Assembly: GCF_900141705.1 (NCBI RefSeq)
Contig: NZ_FQYM01000009.1
Coordinates: 1-64,000 of the forward strand
Length of the DNA: 64,000 nucleotides
DNA from: Fibrobacter sp. UWP2
GTDB lineage: Bacteria > Fibrobacterota > Fibrobacteria > Fibrobacterales > Fibrobacteraceae
Reading direction: 5' to 3'
In this document: positions 36,901 through 43,897 of the stretch, one piece after another
Position numbering within the stretch: position 1 is the first letter of the stretch
Layout: each line of letters starts with the position of its first letter
Made by a program: the position numbers and the translations under genes
The notes under the pieces: model-generated
What the model was told of the DNA's origin: nothing
The model's database searches: none
The model's input: only the letters and a program-made list of their open reading frames with translations

Positions 36901-39900
36901 TGAACCATTTGAAAGGTTAAAAGGAGGGTCGTAGGAAACAGTGAGTTTGTAGTCGGCACGCTTGGTTGCCATTTCGCTGTACGAGGGGCTGAAGCCCGAG
37001 ATGAATTCATCCTTGCGGTAGACTGCAATGTAAGGATTTACTGGTGCATGTTCCTTGTCGCCTTGGTCCTTCTCCCATTCGGGCATGCCGTCGTAATCGG
37101 CGCCGTCGATTTCCCTTTTGTGCGGCGCCCAGCTCCAGTGACCGCCTGCGGCTGAGAAACGGATTTTCCCCGGTTGACGAAGGGTCTCACAACCGCCGTT
37201 TTGGTAAATGCCCGAAGAGAACCCGAGGTCAATGCGCATACGTGATGCAGACTTGATTTCGGTGCCGCCTAGCGGTATGGGGAAGTACCAGCCGTAGGTG
37301 CCTGTTGCCGCATCGTAGGTGTCATCGAGCCTGATAGGCACGGAATGACGGAGGTTGTAACGAATCATTTCATCGGCGGAGGAACCGTCGGTGGTCAAGC
37401 AAGGCTTGTTGAAGCCTGCTTCGTCGTAAGCCTGGCAAATGTCTTCGTCAATGAGCAGGGGGCAGGTTCCCGGTTGGTTGTTCTCGCCAGGTGTGGCCTC
37501 AATCTCATCGGGGCGTGCTGTTACGTAGAGGCGAAGTTCCAAGCTGTCAAAGGCTCGTTCTTCGTTATTGACAAGGTTCAGGTTCATGAAGTCGAGCCCG
37601 GTGAACTCGTACTGGTAGGCGGTAACGTCAAAATTGAAACGCGTGACAGGTGTCGTGAACTTGAGCGGAGCGCCCTTGTCGTTGATGCAGCTCCGGCTTC
37701 CGTTACTTTCGACACAATAATAGTAGGTCGTTTTTTCTTTGAGGCCACCAATCTTTACGTAGTGGAAGTTGGTGGGGATTCCCGAGACATCGGCGTTGAT
37801 GTCGCCCGTATTCCACTGCATTTTGTCGTAGCTGGTGAGGGTCGTGTCCCAATACATTTTGGATTCGTACTGGCCATTGGGAGTGTACCACATGATTTCG
37901 GCGCTGTCGGAGCTCAGGTTGCAAACTTTAATGTTCTGGATGTCGGCATCGCCTGGCGGGCTAACGAGCGTCGTAAACGAATAAGGGGTTGAGGTACTGT
38001 CGACAAGCCACTTGGTGGTGTAGGCCTCGCTGCGGCTGTTTATGGCAACGACCTTGAAAAAGTATGAAGTCCCGTTTTGGAGCCCGGTAAGATGAATCTC
38101 GTGAGACATTCCCGGCACAGTGTCTTTGACGGGGATGTTGAAGGGGCCGGTTTCGTTTGTGCTGTAGAGGATCATCGCAGTGCCGCGGATGTCCTGGGTG
38201 ATTTTAACGATGGCGGAATCGTAGCCCACATAGCGGATTTCAACGCCAATGTCCTTGGGGGCACGGTTCCGGTCCTCCTCTTTGATGACCATCGTCGCTG
38301 CGGCAAGGAACATGGATGTTGCGTCAATACAAGTCTCTTCCTTAAAATGGTCCTTCCAGCTATATGCCATGCCAGGAATCCAGGCGTTCCCTTCTTTGGG
38401 TGCAGGAGCACCAATGAGGGCGCCTACAGGGGGGGTATATTTGTAGGTGGCGCCGGGTATGTTTTTGCCTTCGGGGTTTGCTGCGCGGTGGTGGGGGTGG
38501 GCGTCGTTTTTGTCGCCAACGCCAATCAAGAACGAAATGTCCCACGGGTTTACGCCGAACAGGTAGTTCAACTGGTTAATGCCCAACTGCTTCATGGCGG
38601 CGGAGTTCCAGGTTTGCACGCCCTTTTGAGGCAGGCGGACGCCCTCTAGGTCTTTGGTCACGTCGACGTAGGCGAAAAGGTCAAAAATATTACCCGCTTG
38701 GTAACGGTTGTAAATCCATTCCATTTGGTATTGCATTTGGTACCACAGGTCTGTCGCTGTCACGATGGCCGTTCCGTTGTCGGGGTGCGGGATGGTGATG
38801 CCGTTTGACCCGGAGGAGGACCTTGCGGAGATATTGTTTGCGAGTGTGTAGGCGATGTTCTCGGCGTAAAAAAGTCGGTCGTCGTGTGAAATTCCAAAGG
38901 AAGCCGCGGTACTATCGTCTTTTAAAAGCAGCTTGTAGAATGAGTAAAGGGCAAAGGTCTCGACATCGGCCCAAGATGTGTTGGAGGACTTTTTCATGCC
39001 GTTGGGGGACGCGGCAAACCACCCGCCCCGGAAGTGGGCTACACCAACATTGTCGTCGTTGCGAAGGGTTTGGTCCTCGGCGGCGTCGTTCAAGTATTTC
39101 ATGCCGGAATCGGGGTAGGTTCCATAATGGAGGGCGACTGCCGCGATACTGATGTCGTCCAGATATGAGTTGCCGCCGTTATAGGCTGCGCTAGACCATG
39201 TGCCGGGTTCGGTATTGTGTACAAAAGGCTTTCCACCACCGTAGGTGGGGTTGCCGAGGGCCAGGTTCTTGGCAAAGTCGTACATGGCGACCGCGACCAT
39301 TTTGCAGGAATCGGCGAAGGCCTTGTCGTAGCGGGCGTAGTCACGTCCCAAAATGGCGAGGCCCGCTGCAATTTCGCTAGAAACATTGGCGCCCAATTCG
39401 CCCAGGCGGACGTCTCTTTCGCTGGGACCGCCGCTGCCTTTGCGTGTTGCGGGAATGGCATCCTGGATTTCGGGCCTGGCCCACCAGCCGTGGTCGGCGC
39501 CAAAGTTACCAATAGAAACGGGCATGTTGTCGATGACGCCATTGGCTACGCGATAGGCCCTTAAAAAGAAATCGGCGCCGTGCTTGGCTTCACGAAGAAT
39601 GTCGGGAATATCGTCAATATTGACAGTCTCGCCATGGTTGTAGGCGTAGTTGTTGTCATCGCGGTCTGCGTTGCCAGCTGCAGTCGTGGTTAACACCATA
39701 AAAGAGAGACCTTGGGTGTAAGACTCCTTCAGGTGGTCTCCGCAGTCATACCAGCCGCCTTGCAGGTCGCCCTCTTTCACGGTAATACCGGCCGTGGAGC
39801 CTCCCGAGCCGCTATTTACGAGAGTGCCTCCGCCATCCTTGGTGTGGCTCGGCTTGTGGAACCAGGACTCCGAGTTGCCGCTACGGTTGATGCCAAAAAA

Positions 39901-40584
39901 CTTTAACAGGGCGTCGCGAATCATGGAGTAAACTCGCTCGCTGATGATGAAGGTCGAGGAATATTGGTTGAGAACCTTAATGCGGTATCGGGTATTGTGG
40001 GCCAGGTTTTCTGCAAGCTGGGATAGGTTGCCAATGCAAACTTTGCCGGAGGGGCCCTCTGTCTCGGTGTTGTAGCGAACCTGGTCATTGGTCGCTGCAT
40101 CGGTGGATGCTATTATTTCCCAGGACGATGACGTTGATAAACCAGAGGGCGTGAAAGTCCCTCCGGTTGCGACTTCGTTGCCGTCTAGGTCCACGATGGA
40201 GAAATTCTCGGTACAGTTCCCGCTAGAAACATAGTAGAACTGCATTTCGGGGTCGTCGGGAAGATAGCCCGCTTGGTTCACACGGATACGTCCGATGCGC
40301 ATGTTCATTGCGTCTATAAAAGCCTGGTTCAGCGTATCGGGAATAAAGGCGTTTGGCTTAAAGTCCTGGGGTACGGAACCTACCTTTGGAACGGTATTGT
40401 GCTTGGAGGGGTTCGGAACAAAATGACTAAAGCTCTGCACGGTTCCGCCGTCGTCGACGGAAGCGGTATCCCATTTCATAGGCCAAACAGGGCGGATGAG
40501 ATCATAGGGCGTCGGTTGTTCTTGATCGGCGGCAAAGGCGCATGACACAAAAAAGGCGAAAAGCAATAAAACAAAAGCCGGCAT
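34000..40584 (-). CDS. giant secreted GH9 cellulase, paralogue of the neighbour
   Basis: 2194 residues. ATG 40584 has AGGAGG at proper spacing; the signal peptide ends near SCAFA (residue 18). An extra ~75-residue segment precedes the Ig-like domain (RVNQAGYLPDDPEMQFYYV, from ~98). The GH9 domain (~240-790) has DLQGGWYDCGDHLKES, HPHHRAANPEG and EETCIDATSMFL. Next are two Fn3-like units (~800-1000), the shared beta-rich module (~1010-1270), several Ig-like units with PVNSDSV, FSEPV and IRPIPVKYAYIEDKEGDG motifs, and a C-terminal module with GKKIGTGAYIAKFTFKAK that ends FGFKRAKKK. Its order of domains equals that of the 1931-residue neighbour, so the pair arose by duplication. A sigma-70-like promoter lies upstream at 40625-40653. 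Confidence 0.94.
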   Translation of the reverse strand: MPAFVLLLFAFFVSCAFAADQEQPTPYDLIRPVWPMKWDTASVDDGGTVQSFSHFVPNPSKHNTVPKVGSVPQDFKPNAFIPDTLNQAFIDAMNMRIGRIRVNQAGYLPDDPEMQFYYVSSGNCTENFSIVDLDGNEVATGGTFTPSGLSTSSSWEIIASTDAATNDQVRYNTETEGPSGKVCIGNLSQLAENLAHNTRYRIKVLNQYSSTFIISERVYSMIRDALLKFFGINRSGNSESWFHKPSHTKDGGGTLVNSGSGGSTAGITVKEGDLQGGWYDCGDHLKESYTQGLSFMVLTTTAAGNADRDDNNYAYNHGETVNIDDIPDILREAKHGADFFLRAYRVANGVIDNMPVSIGNFGADHGWWARPEIQDAIPATRKGSGGPSERDVRLGELGANVSSEIAAGLAILGRDYARYDKAFADSCKMVAVAMYDFAKNLALGNPTYGGGKPFVHNTEPGTWSSAAYNGGNSYLDDISIAAVALHYGTYPDSGMKYLNDAAEDQTLRNDDNVGVAHFRGGWFAASPNGMKKSSNTSWADVETFALYSFYKLLLKDDSTAASFGISHDDRLFYAENIAYTLANNISARSSSGSNGITIPHPDNGTAIVTATDLWYQMQYQMEWIYNRYQAGNIFDLFAYVDVTKDLEGVRLPQKGVQTWNSAAMKQLGINQLNYLFGVNPWDISFLIGVGDKNDAHPHHRAANPEGKNIPGATYKYTPPVGALIGAPAPKEGNAWIPGMAYSWKDHFKEETCIDATSMFLAAATMVIKEEDRNRAPKDIGVEIRYVGYDSAIVKITQDIRGTAMILYSTNETGPFNIPVKDTVPGMSHEIHLTGLQNGTSYFFKVVAINSRSEAYTTKWLVDSTSTPYSFTTLVSPPGDADIQNIKVCNLSSDSAEIMWYTPNGQYESKMYWDTTLTSYDKMQWNTGDINADVSGIPTNFHYVKIGGLKEKTTYYYCVESNGSRSCINDKGAPLKFTTPVTRFNFDVTAYQYEFTGLDFMNLNLVNNEERAFDSLELRLYVTARPDEIEATPGENNQPGTCPLLIDEDICQAYDEAGFNKPCLTTDGSSADEMIRYNLRHSVPIRLDDTYDAATGTYGWYFPIPLGGTEIKSASRMRIDLGFSSGIYQNGGCETLRQPGKIRFSAAGGHWSWAPHKREIDGADYDGMPEWEKDQGDKEHAPVNPYIAVYRKDEFISGFSPSYSEMATKRADYKLTVSYDPPFNLSNGSYVQIDSSKSTLYATGTAVVTESGYITDIWVNGVALSKAQRETAAVYDPSTGRYLLNIPVKMTIGTNKVDITVFAGPNPECESCQEFGGCAFVNRNYYVQFSKGDRTAGKLQLLREDGNSVSSPVTEDPMKFKIFVSDKDNNKHETVSVTLHNSRTGEATSVTLKRTDEALGYFESDWFSAVNNSNAVLPNVALVGGDTINVIYIDADDDEDSTSQYFYANPTTPIPQTVMMQDENCNSKADQLTLTFSGSQFDGSLLKLDSVLVEMENPVNSDSVSFMLKPTQTVSGSEAVIAIDESLVPETTAPVGKATIYMTENNIVKTATANISDGIAPKLTSVAILENENHARVQDTLKIAFSEPVNIPSKNSWILRVVNNGAEVNQTSISVIKATTSDNGKTWQYVIEGNTDGVIVKQDYKAEIAEGISISDMAANPLSTCNGPVTIIESIRPIPVKYAYIEDKEGDGNPDIIYIEFTKTLRDKDMVDTIDVYWGSPSVYHAFAMPTNGWALDTIYGEKTAKPITQLDSANGTWSTRSSTTCATKEDTVYNTRKVYVIDSITGLETDVVDHIDTLSMTITTKEDKTNCTTTIDSTFIPEIVTIGYDTVQSTATVIRIPIPEGVYANTTYGAQGGNGTLLPRKGPLGGFFDDNTATLFDKCPPILVTAKADSSGSFTTLTVIASEPLVADSSDALEYIERKRGSTAGVYLRSSKVVRMNGSKQTYTYMTDADDAIHAGDSIRLVPLMNLSRYKDVAGNSPTDKNPWRMVTGAAGNIKFEVTLANGVTKANGNEFSYSAFPPAQDEAFRITVLKEGKEYFTNIMNNILMATTNAADNSYLHAGPVFGIEITLPSALILDTLGGEVALVNLIDVKFSIEVFDNMGQFINSETITINGETVRKVISDDGVIRMNLEWLAHNGEAPISSKGKKIGTGAYIAKFTFKAKETNTKTQQKSSSSDDTTKAFGFKRAKKK

Positions 40585-40596
40585 GAAGCCTCCTTT

Positions 40597-40625
40597 TCAT
40601 AACATTGATCCCAATCACATTATGA
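40597..40625. promoter_or_regulatory. imperfect dyad near the cellulase promoter
   Basis: TCATAA...TTATGA outer arms with TGAT...ATCA inner arms, offset by one base. It overlaps the -10 and start region of the predicted cellulase promoter, where a repressor site could lie. Prediction only. Confidence 0.35.
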
Positions 40626-40653
40626 AAATAGGCTTTTTAGCTGCTTTTGTCAA
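40625..40653 (-). promoter_or_regulatory. sigma-70-like promoter for the GH9 pair
   Basis: On the minus strand TTGACA (40653-40648), a 17-nt spacer, and TATTTT (40630-40625). The -35 is consensus and the -10 is fair. The predicted start is about 30 nt before the GH9 ATG, leaving room for the AGGAGG ribosome site. Confidence 0.6.
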
Positions 40654-40670
40654 AAACGAAAGAAAAAAAA

Positions 40671-40697
40671 ACGGACTAATACGGACTAAAAACGACT
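40671..40697. repeat. short direct repeats ACGGACTAA between divergent genes
   Basis: ACGGACTAAT, ACGGACTAAA and AACGACTC follow head to tail at a 10-11 bp period, one DNA turn. They sit about 50-80 bp upstream of the predicted cellulase start and just before the lipoprotein gene. The arrangement suits cooperative binding of an activator. Confidence 0.5.
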
Positions 40698-40718
40698 CTT
40701 TTTTTTATATTCATTCCT

Positions 40719-41882
40719 ATGAGAGTGTTTAAAAAAAGTTTTTTGTTAAAAAGTGCTGTTTTAATGGGGTTTTGTACCGGTTTTTATGCCTGTGGGTCGG
40801 ACTCCCCTTCGGAGTCTTCTCCGGGTGATTCCCCGATTGCAGAACAGCCGGTCAGTTCCGCAGACGTCCTTGTAGAGGGATCTTCGGAGTCTATTCCGTC
40901 ATCGGCCGAACCAGGAACAAATGCGTCGTCCGCCACTGGAGATGTCGGCAAGTCCTCTGCATTGACGCCTAAAAGCTCCTCGTCCACTCAAAAACCCGCA
41001 GTTTCGTCGTCTTCCAAAAAGACTGAAACCGTGAGTTCCGAGGAAATTTTGAACGAACCCACCAATTTGGTTAATGGAAAATGCGGCCCGCAAAGTCCGA
41101 TTGTCGAGCGCGACAGCATGGCCTCATGGGTTTTCACGCGTTCCTCGGGCGACGTATTTGACCAAATCTTGGCTCCATTCGTGTGGACGTTTGATGACGG
41201 CAAGTCGTTGCAAGGAAACGGGTTAAGCACTGTGAATCTACGTTATTCTAAATCGGGAGTCGTAACAGCGCAGCTTTCTGTAGATGGCAACGCCATTACC
41301 TGTAGTCCGCTGCAAGTCCAGGGCGAGCCGATTACTATTTCGTCTTGCAAGGCCGACAAGGCTGCCGCCAAGCCGGGTGATGTTATTACCTGGAATGTGG
41401 TCGCAGAGTCCAAATCTCCAATTATTTCGTATGATTGGTCCACTGATTTTGAAGGAGTCTCCATTACAGGTACTGGAGCCTCCGCTTCACTTACGGCGAC
41501 TAGTGCCATGCATAAGAAAAAGGTGGCTTCAAAAGTCGTCGTGACCAATGAAGATAAAACAGTGCAAACTTACGCATGTGAAGGAGTCGGTGTAGTTGAT
41601 CCGGACCAAGTCGATATTGTTTTATCCAAATCGGCTTCCGATTCTTCCAAGGCATTCCCGACAGCGCAAACAGTTGTAGTTCAATACCCCTCTGATGCCG
41701 TGAATTGCCAAATGATTTGCGGTGCCCAGTCTGATGGAGTTCTTCTGGATATAGACGGCGAAGAATACACGATAGATTATTCCTTGAACATTAGCCCGAA
41801 GGGTTGCAAAGATGGTGCTGCCGCCGGCACAAAAATGTCGGTGACCGCTTCTATGCGGGTGCTGTGCTATGTCGCGTACTAG
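40719..41882 (+). CDS. lipoprotein of unknown function
   Basis: 387 residues. Lipoprotein signal with FYAC lipobox (Cys 25), then a Ser/Pro/Glu-rich linker to about residue 110, typical of surface lipoproteins here. Two PKD- or Ig-like beta domains follow (VWTFDDGKSLQGNGLS near residue 155; YDWSTDFEGVSITG near residue 240), each with a single conserved Cys pair pattern, then a C-terminal beta region with several Cys. No enzyme motif. It diverges from the GH9 pair and shares the 134-nt intergenic region with repeats; joint regulation is possible. No clear ribosome site precedes the ATG. Confidence 0.85.
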   Translation: MRVFKKSFLLKSAVLMGFCTGFYACGSDSPSESSPGDSPIAEQPVSSADVLVEGSSESIPSSAEPGTNASSATGDVGKSSALTPKSSSSTQKPAVSSSSKKTETVSSEEILNEPTNLVNGKCGPQSPIVERDSMASWVFTRSSGDVFDQILAPFVWTFDDGKSLQGNGLSTVNLRYSKSGVVTAQLSVDGNAITCSPLQVQGEPITISSCKADKAAAKPGDVITWNVVAESKSPIISYDWSTDFEGVSITGTGASASLTATSAMHKKKVASKVVVTNEDKTVQTYACEGVGVVDPDQVDIVLSKSASDSSKAFPTAQTVVVQYPSDAVNCQMICGAQSDGVLLDIDGEEYTIDYSLNISPKGCKDGAAAGTKMSVTASMRVLCYVAY

Positions 41883-41918
41883 CGGCGCTGCATGAGTAAA
41901 ATCCGTTACGCTGATTTG

Positions 41919-41957
41919 AAAAAAGCCCGGCTGCGGTCGGGCTTTTTTGTTTTTTTC
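41919..41957 (+). terminator. intrinsic terminator after the lipoprotein gene
   Basis: AAAAAAGCCCGGC, TGCG loop, GTCGGGCTTTTTTG: strong stem with a T-run, 40 nt after the stop. Confidence 0.9.
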
Positions 41958-42017
41958 GAAAGCAAAAAAGATGTAAATTTTTGGTTGCAATTTATGAAAA
42001 CGTAAGAAAAAAAATTT

Positions 42018-42891
42018 TTGTTCTTGAACGGACAGCAATATGTAATCGAAGAAGGCAAGGTCGTTATTGTGGACGAGTCTACGGGTCGTAAAATGCCCAT
42101 GCGTTCGTGGAATGGCGGCTTGCATCAAATGATAGAGATTAAGGAGGGGCTCGAGGTGTCTGGGCTCAAGGAAACCGAAGCCCGCATGAGTTTCCAGCGG
42201 TTCTTCCGCCTGTACAGGAATTATATACGGAGCCCCTGTGGTGTGCATTCCCAACCATCGCAAGTGCTTGCGCAAGGTCGGCGTGCTCAAGGCGTATTCC
42301 ACCAAGAAGGCAAAACGGGACGCCATTGTCCGCGAAGTCGTCCGTTACCACAAAATGGGGCGCCCAGTGCTGATTGGAACCAAGAATATTGACGAGAGTG
42401 AAATTCTTGGGGAACGTATAACGGAGCTTGGTCTCAGCTGTCGGATCATTAACGCCGTGCGCAGTGAAGAGGAGGCCGCCATTATTGCCGAGGCGGGCAA
42501 ATTGGATGCTGTCACGGTGGCGACGAATATGGCTGGCCGCGGGACCGATATTAAGATTGATGAAAAAGTGCGAAAGTTGGGTGGGTTGCATGTTATAGCC
42601 ACCGAGTGCAACCCTTCATCCAGAATAGACCGTCAGCTCTTTGGGCGCGCGGCGCGCCAAGGGGACCCTGGCAGCGCGAGCCATTACGCCTGCTTTGAAG
42701 ACGATGTGCTCAAACGCAATTTGCCACCTACGTTGATGCCTATGTTGCGGCACTTGGGCGTACTTTCGACGTTGGTTGTAAAATGGGCTCAGTTTATCGC
42801 CGGTCGAAAAGCGTACCAGAGTCGCCTTGCGGTTATGCGAACCGACAATTGGCTCGAAGAATCGCTTGGCTTTAGCTCCGGCGATATTTGA
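42018..42891 (+). pseudogene. SecA-paralogue pseudogene
   Basis: Two frames encode parts of a SecA-like ATPase. Frame one (from 42018) reads YVIEEGKVVIVDESTGRKMP, then SWNGGLHQMIEIKEGLEV and MSFQRFFRLYR, then leaves homology. Frame two picks up at about 42215-42240 with IIYGAPVVCIPNHR, then VLIGTKNIDESEILGERI, VTVATNMAGRGTDIKI, GGLHVIATE and RIDRQLFGRAARQGDPGS, and ends at 42891. The first ~350 residues (Walker A half) are absent and ~25 residues with the MTGTA motif are deleted at the frame change. The end without a Zn tail resembles accessory SecA-like paralogues, so the 3' end may be intact. It cannot make a working ATPase. It is not the housekeeping secA. Confidence 0.88.
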
Positions 42892-42920
42892 TTTGCTTGG
42901 ACCTAAGTTTGTTTCAATGC

Positions 42921-42953
42921 AAAAAAAGACCCGGCCTTGCGGTCGGGTCTTTA
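42921..42953. terminator. bidirectional intrinsic terminator
   Basis: AAAGACCCGGCC, TTGC loop, GGTCGGGTCTTT with A- and T-rich flanks, between the SecA pseudogene and the convergent Ala/Pro-repeat gene. Confidence 0.88.
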
Positions 42954-42977
42954 AACTTGTTCGGCGCTAGCCTAGAA

Positions 42978-43649
42978 TCAGTCCCCAGTGAAGATGATCA
43001 CGAGAACGGAGGCCACGAAAGCGGCAGACACGATCAGGAATTCCCACGGGTTTTCCATGATGGTGGAGCTGGCGGTTGCACCCTGGGATTCGCCTTCGGC
43101 CTTGGCGGTCTCGGCGGCTTCAGCCTTGGCAGCTTCTTCGGCGGCCTTCTTGTCAGCTTCGGCCTTGGCGAGGGCGGCGCTGTCTACCGGGGCTTCTTCC
43201 TTCTTTTCGAGGACTTCGGCGGCGGCAGCGGTGTCGGCCTTGGCGGTGTCAGCAGCGGCGGCTACCGGGGCAGCGGAGTCGGCCGGGGCGGCAGCGGCTT
43301 CAGCGGGCTTGGCGGAGTCGGCCGGTGCAGCAGCGGCTTCGGCAGGAGCGGCAGCCGGGGCGGCTTCTTCAGCCTTCTTGGCGGTGTCGGCCGGGGCGGC
43401 AGCAGGAGCAGCAGCGGCTTCGGCAGGAGCGGCGGCAGGAGCAGCAGCCGGAGCGGCGGCAGGAGCAGCAGCCGGGGCAGCGGCAGGAGCAGCGGCAGGA
43501 GCAGCAGCCGGAGCAGCGGCAGGGGCGGCAGCCGGAGCGGCTTCGGTCTTGGCCGGGGCAGCCTTGGCGGCAGGTGCGGCCTTAGCAGCCGGAGCGGCGA
43601 AGGCAACAGCAGCGGCAACGACTGTTGCCATTAAAATCTTCTTCATCAT
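42978..43649 (-). CDS. exported Ala/Pro-repeat protein with C-terminal membrane anchor
   Basis: 223 residues, about half alanine. A signal peptide (KKILMATVVAAAVAFA) is followed by a 4-residue repeat (Pro-Ala-Ala-Ala) iterated about ten times at residues 37-76, then Ala/Glu/Lys/Asp-rich segments and a predicted coiled helix. It ends with a hydrophobic helix WEFLIVSAAFVASVLVIIF and GD. The opposite strand and other frames also stay open over the repeat because of composition. It could be a periplasmic spacer anchored to a membrane. AGAGGA precedes the double ATG. The function is not known. Confidence 0.75.
   Translation of the reverse strand: MMKKILMATVVAAAVAFAAPAAKAAPAAKAAPAKTEAAPAAAPAAAPAAAPAAAPAAAPAAAPAAAPAAAPAAAPAEAAAAPAAAPADTAKKAEEAAPAAAPAEAAAAPADSAKPAEAAAAPADSAAPVAAAADTAKADTAAAAEVLEKKEEAPVDSAALAKAEADKKAAEEAAKAEAAETAKAEGESQGATASSTIMENPWEFLIVSAAFVASVLVIIFTGD
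43422..43541 (-). repeat. 12-bp coding tandem repeat (Pro-Ala-Ala-Ala)
   Basis: About ten iterations of a GC-rich 12-base unit inside the preceding gene, with small third-position variation. Such arrays can change copy number. Confidence 0.75.
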
Positions 43650-43897
43650 AGTACATTCCTCTTTGATGGTTTGTTAAAAATCACCTTAAAGATAACACTT
43701 CGGGGGGCGGTTCGGTTAAAAAAATTTAAAAAAAGTGAAAAAAAAGCCCTTGATTCTAAAAAAAATGCCTTAAATCGCTTTTTTTGGGCGCATCGTCATA
43801 AAAAATTTTTTTGATATGCTGTTCTTTGATAAAAAACAGGGTGTGGTTCTTTTTTATATCTTTCCCCCTGTAACGACAAACCAAAAAGGCAAATGTT

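Noticed and set aside
42018-42891. Programmed frameshift in the SecA-like gene
   Set aside because: About 25 conserved residues are missing at the frame change and the first ~350 residues are gone, so decay explains it better than recoding.
42988-43677. Ala/Gly/Ser-rich open frames on the plus strand over the Ala/Pro repeat gene
   Set aside because: The 12-base repeat keeps several frames open. Only the minus frame has a signal peptide, a membrane helix and a ribosome site.
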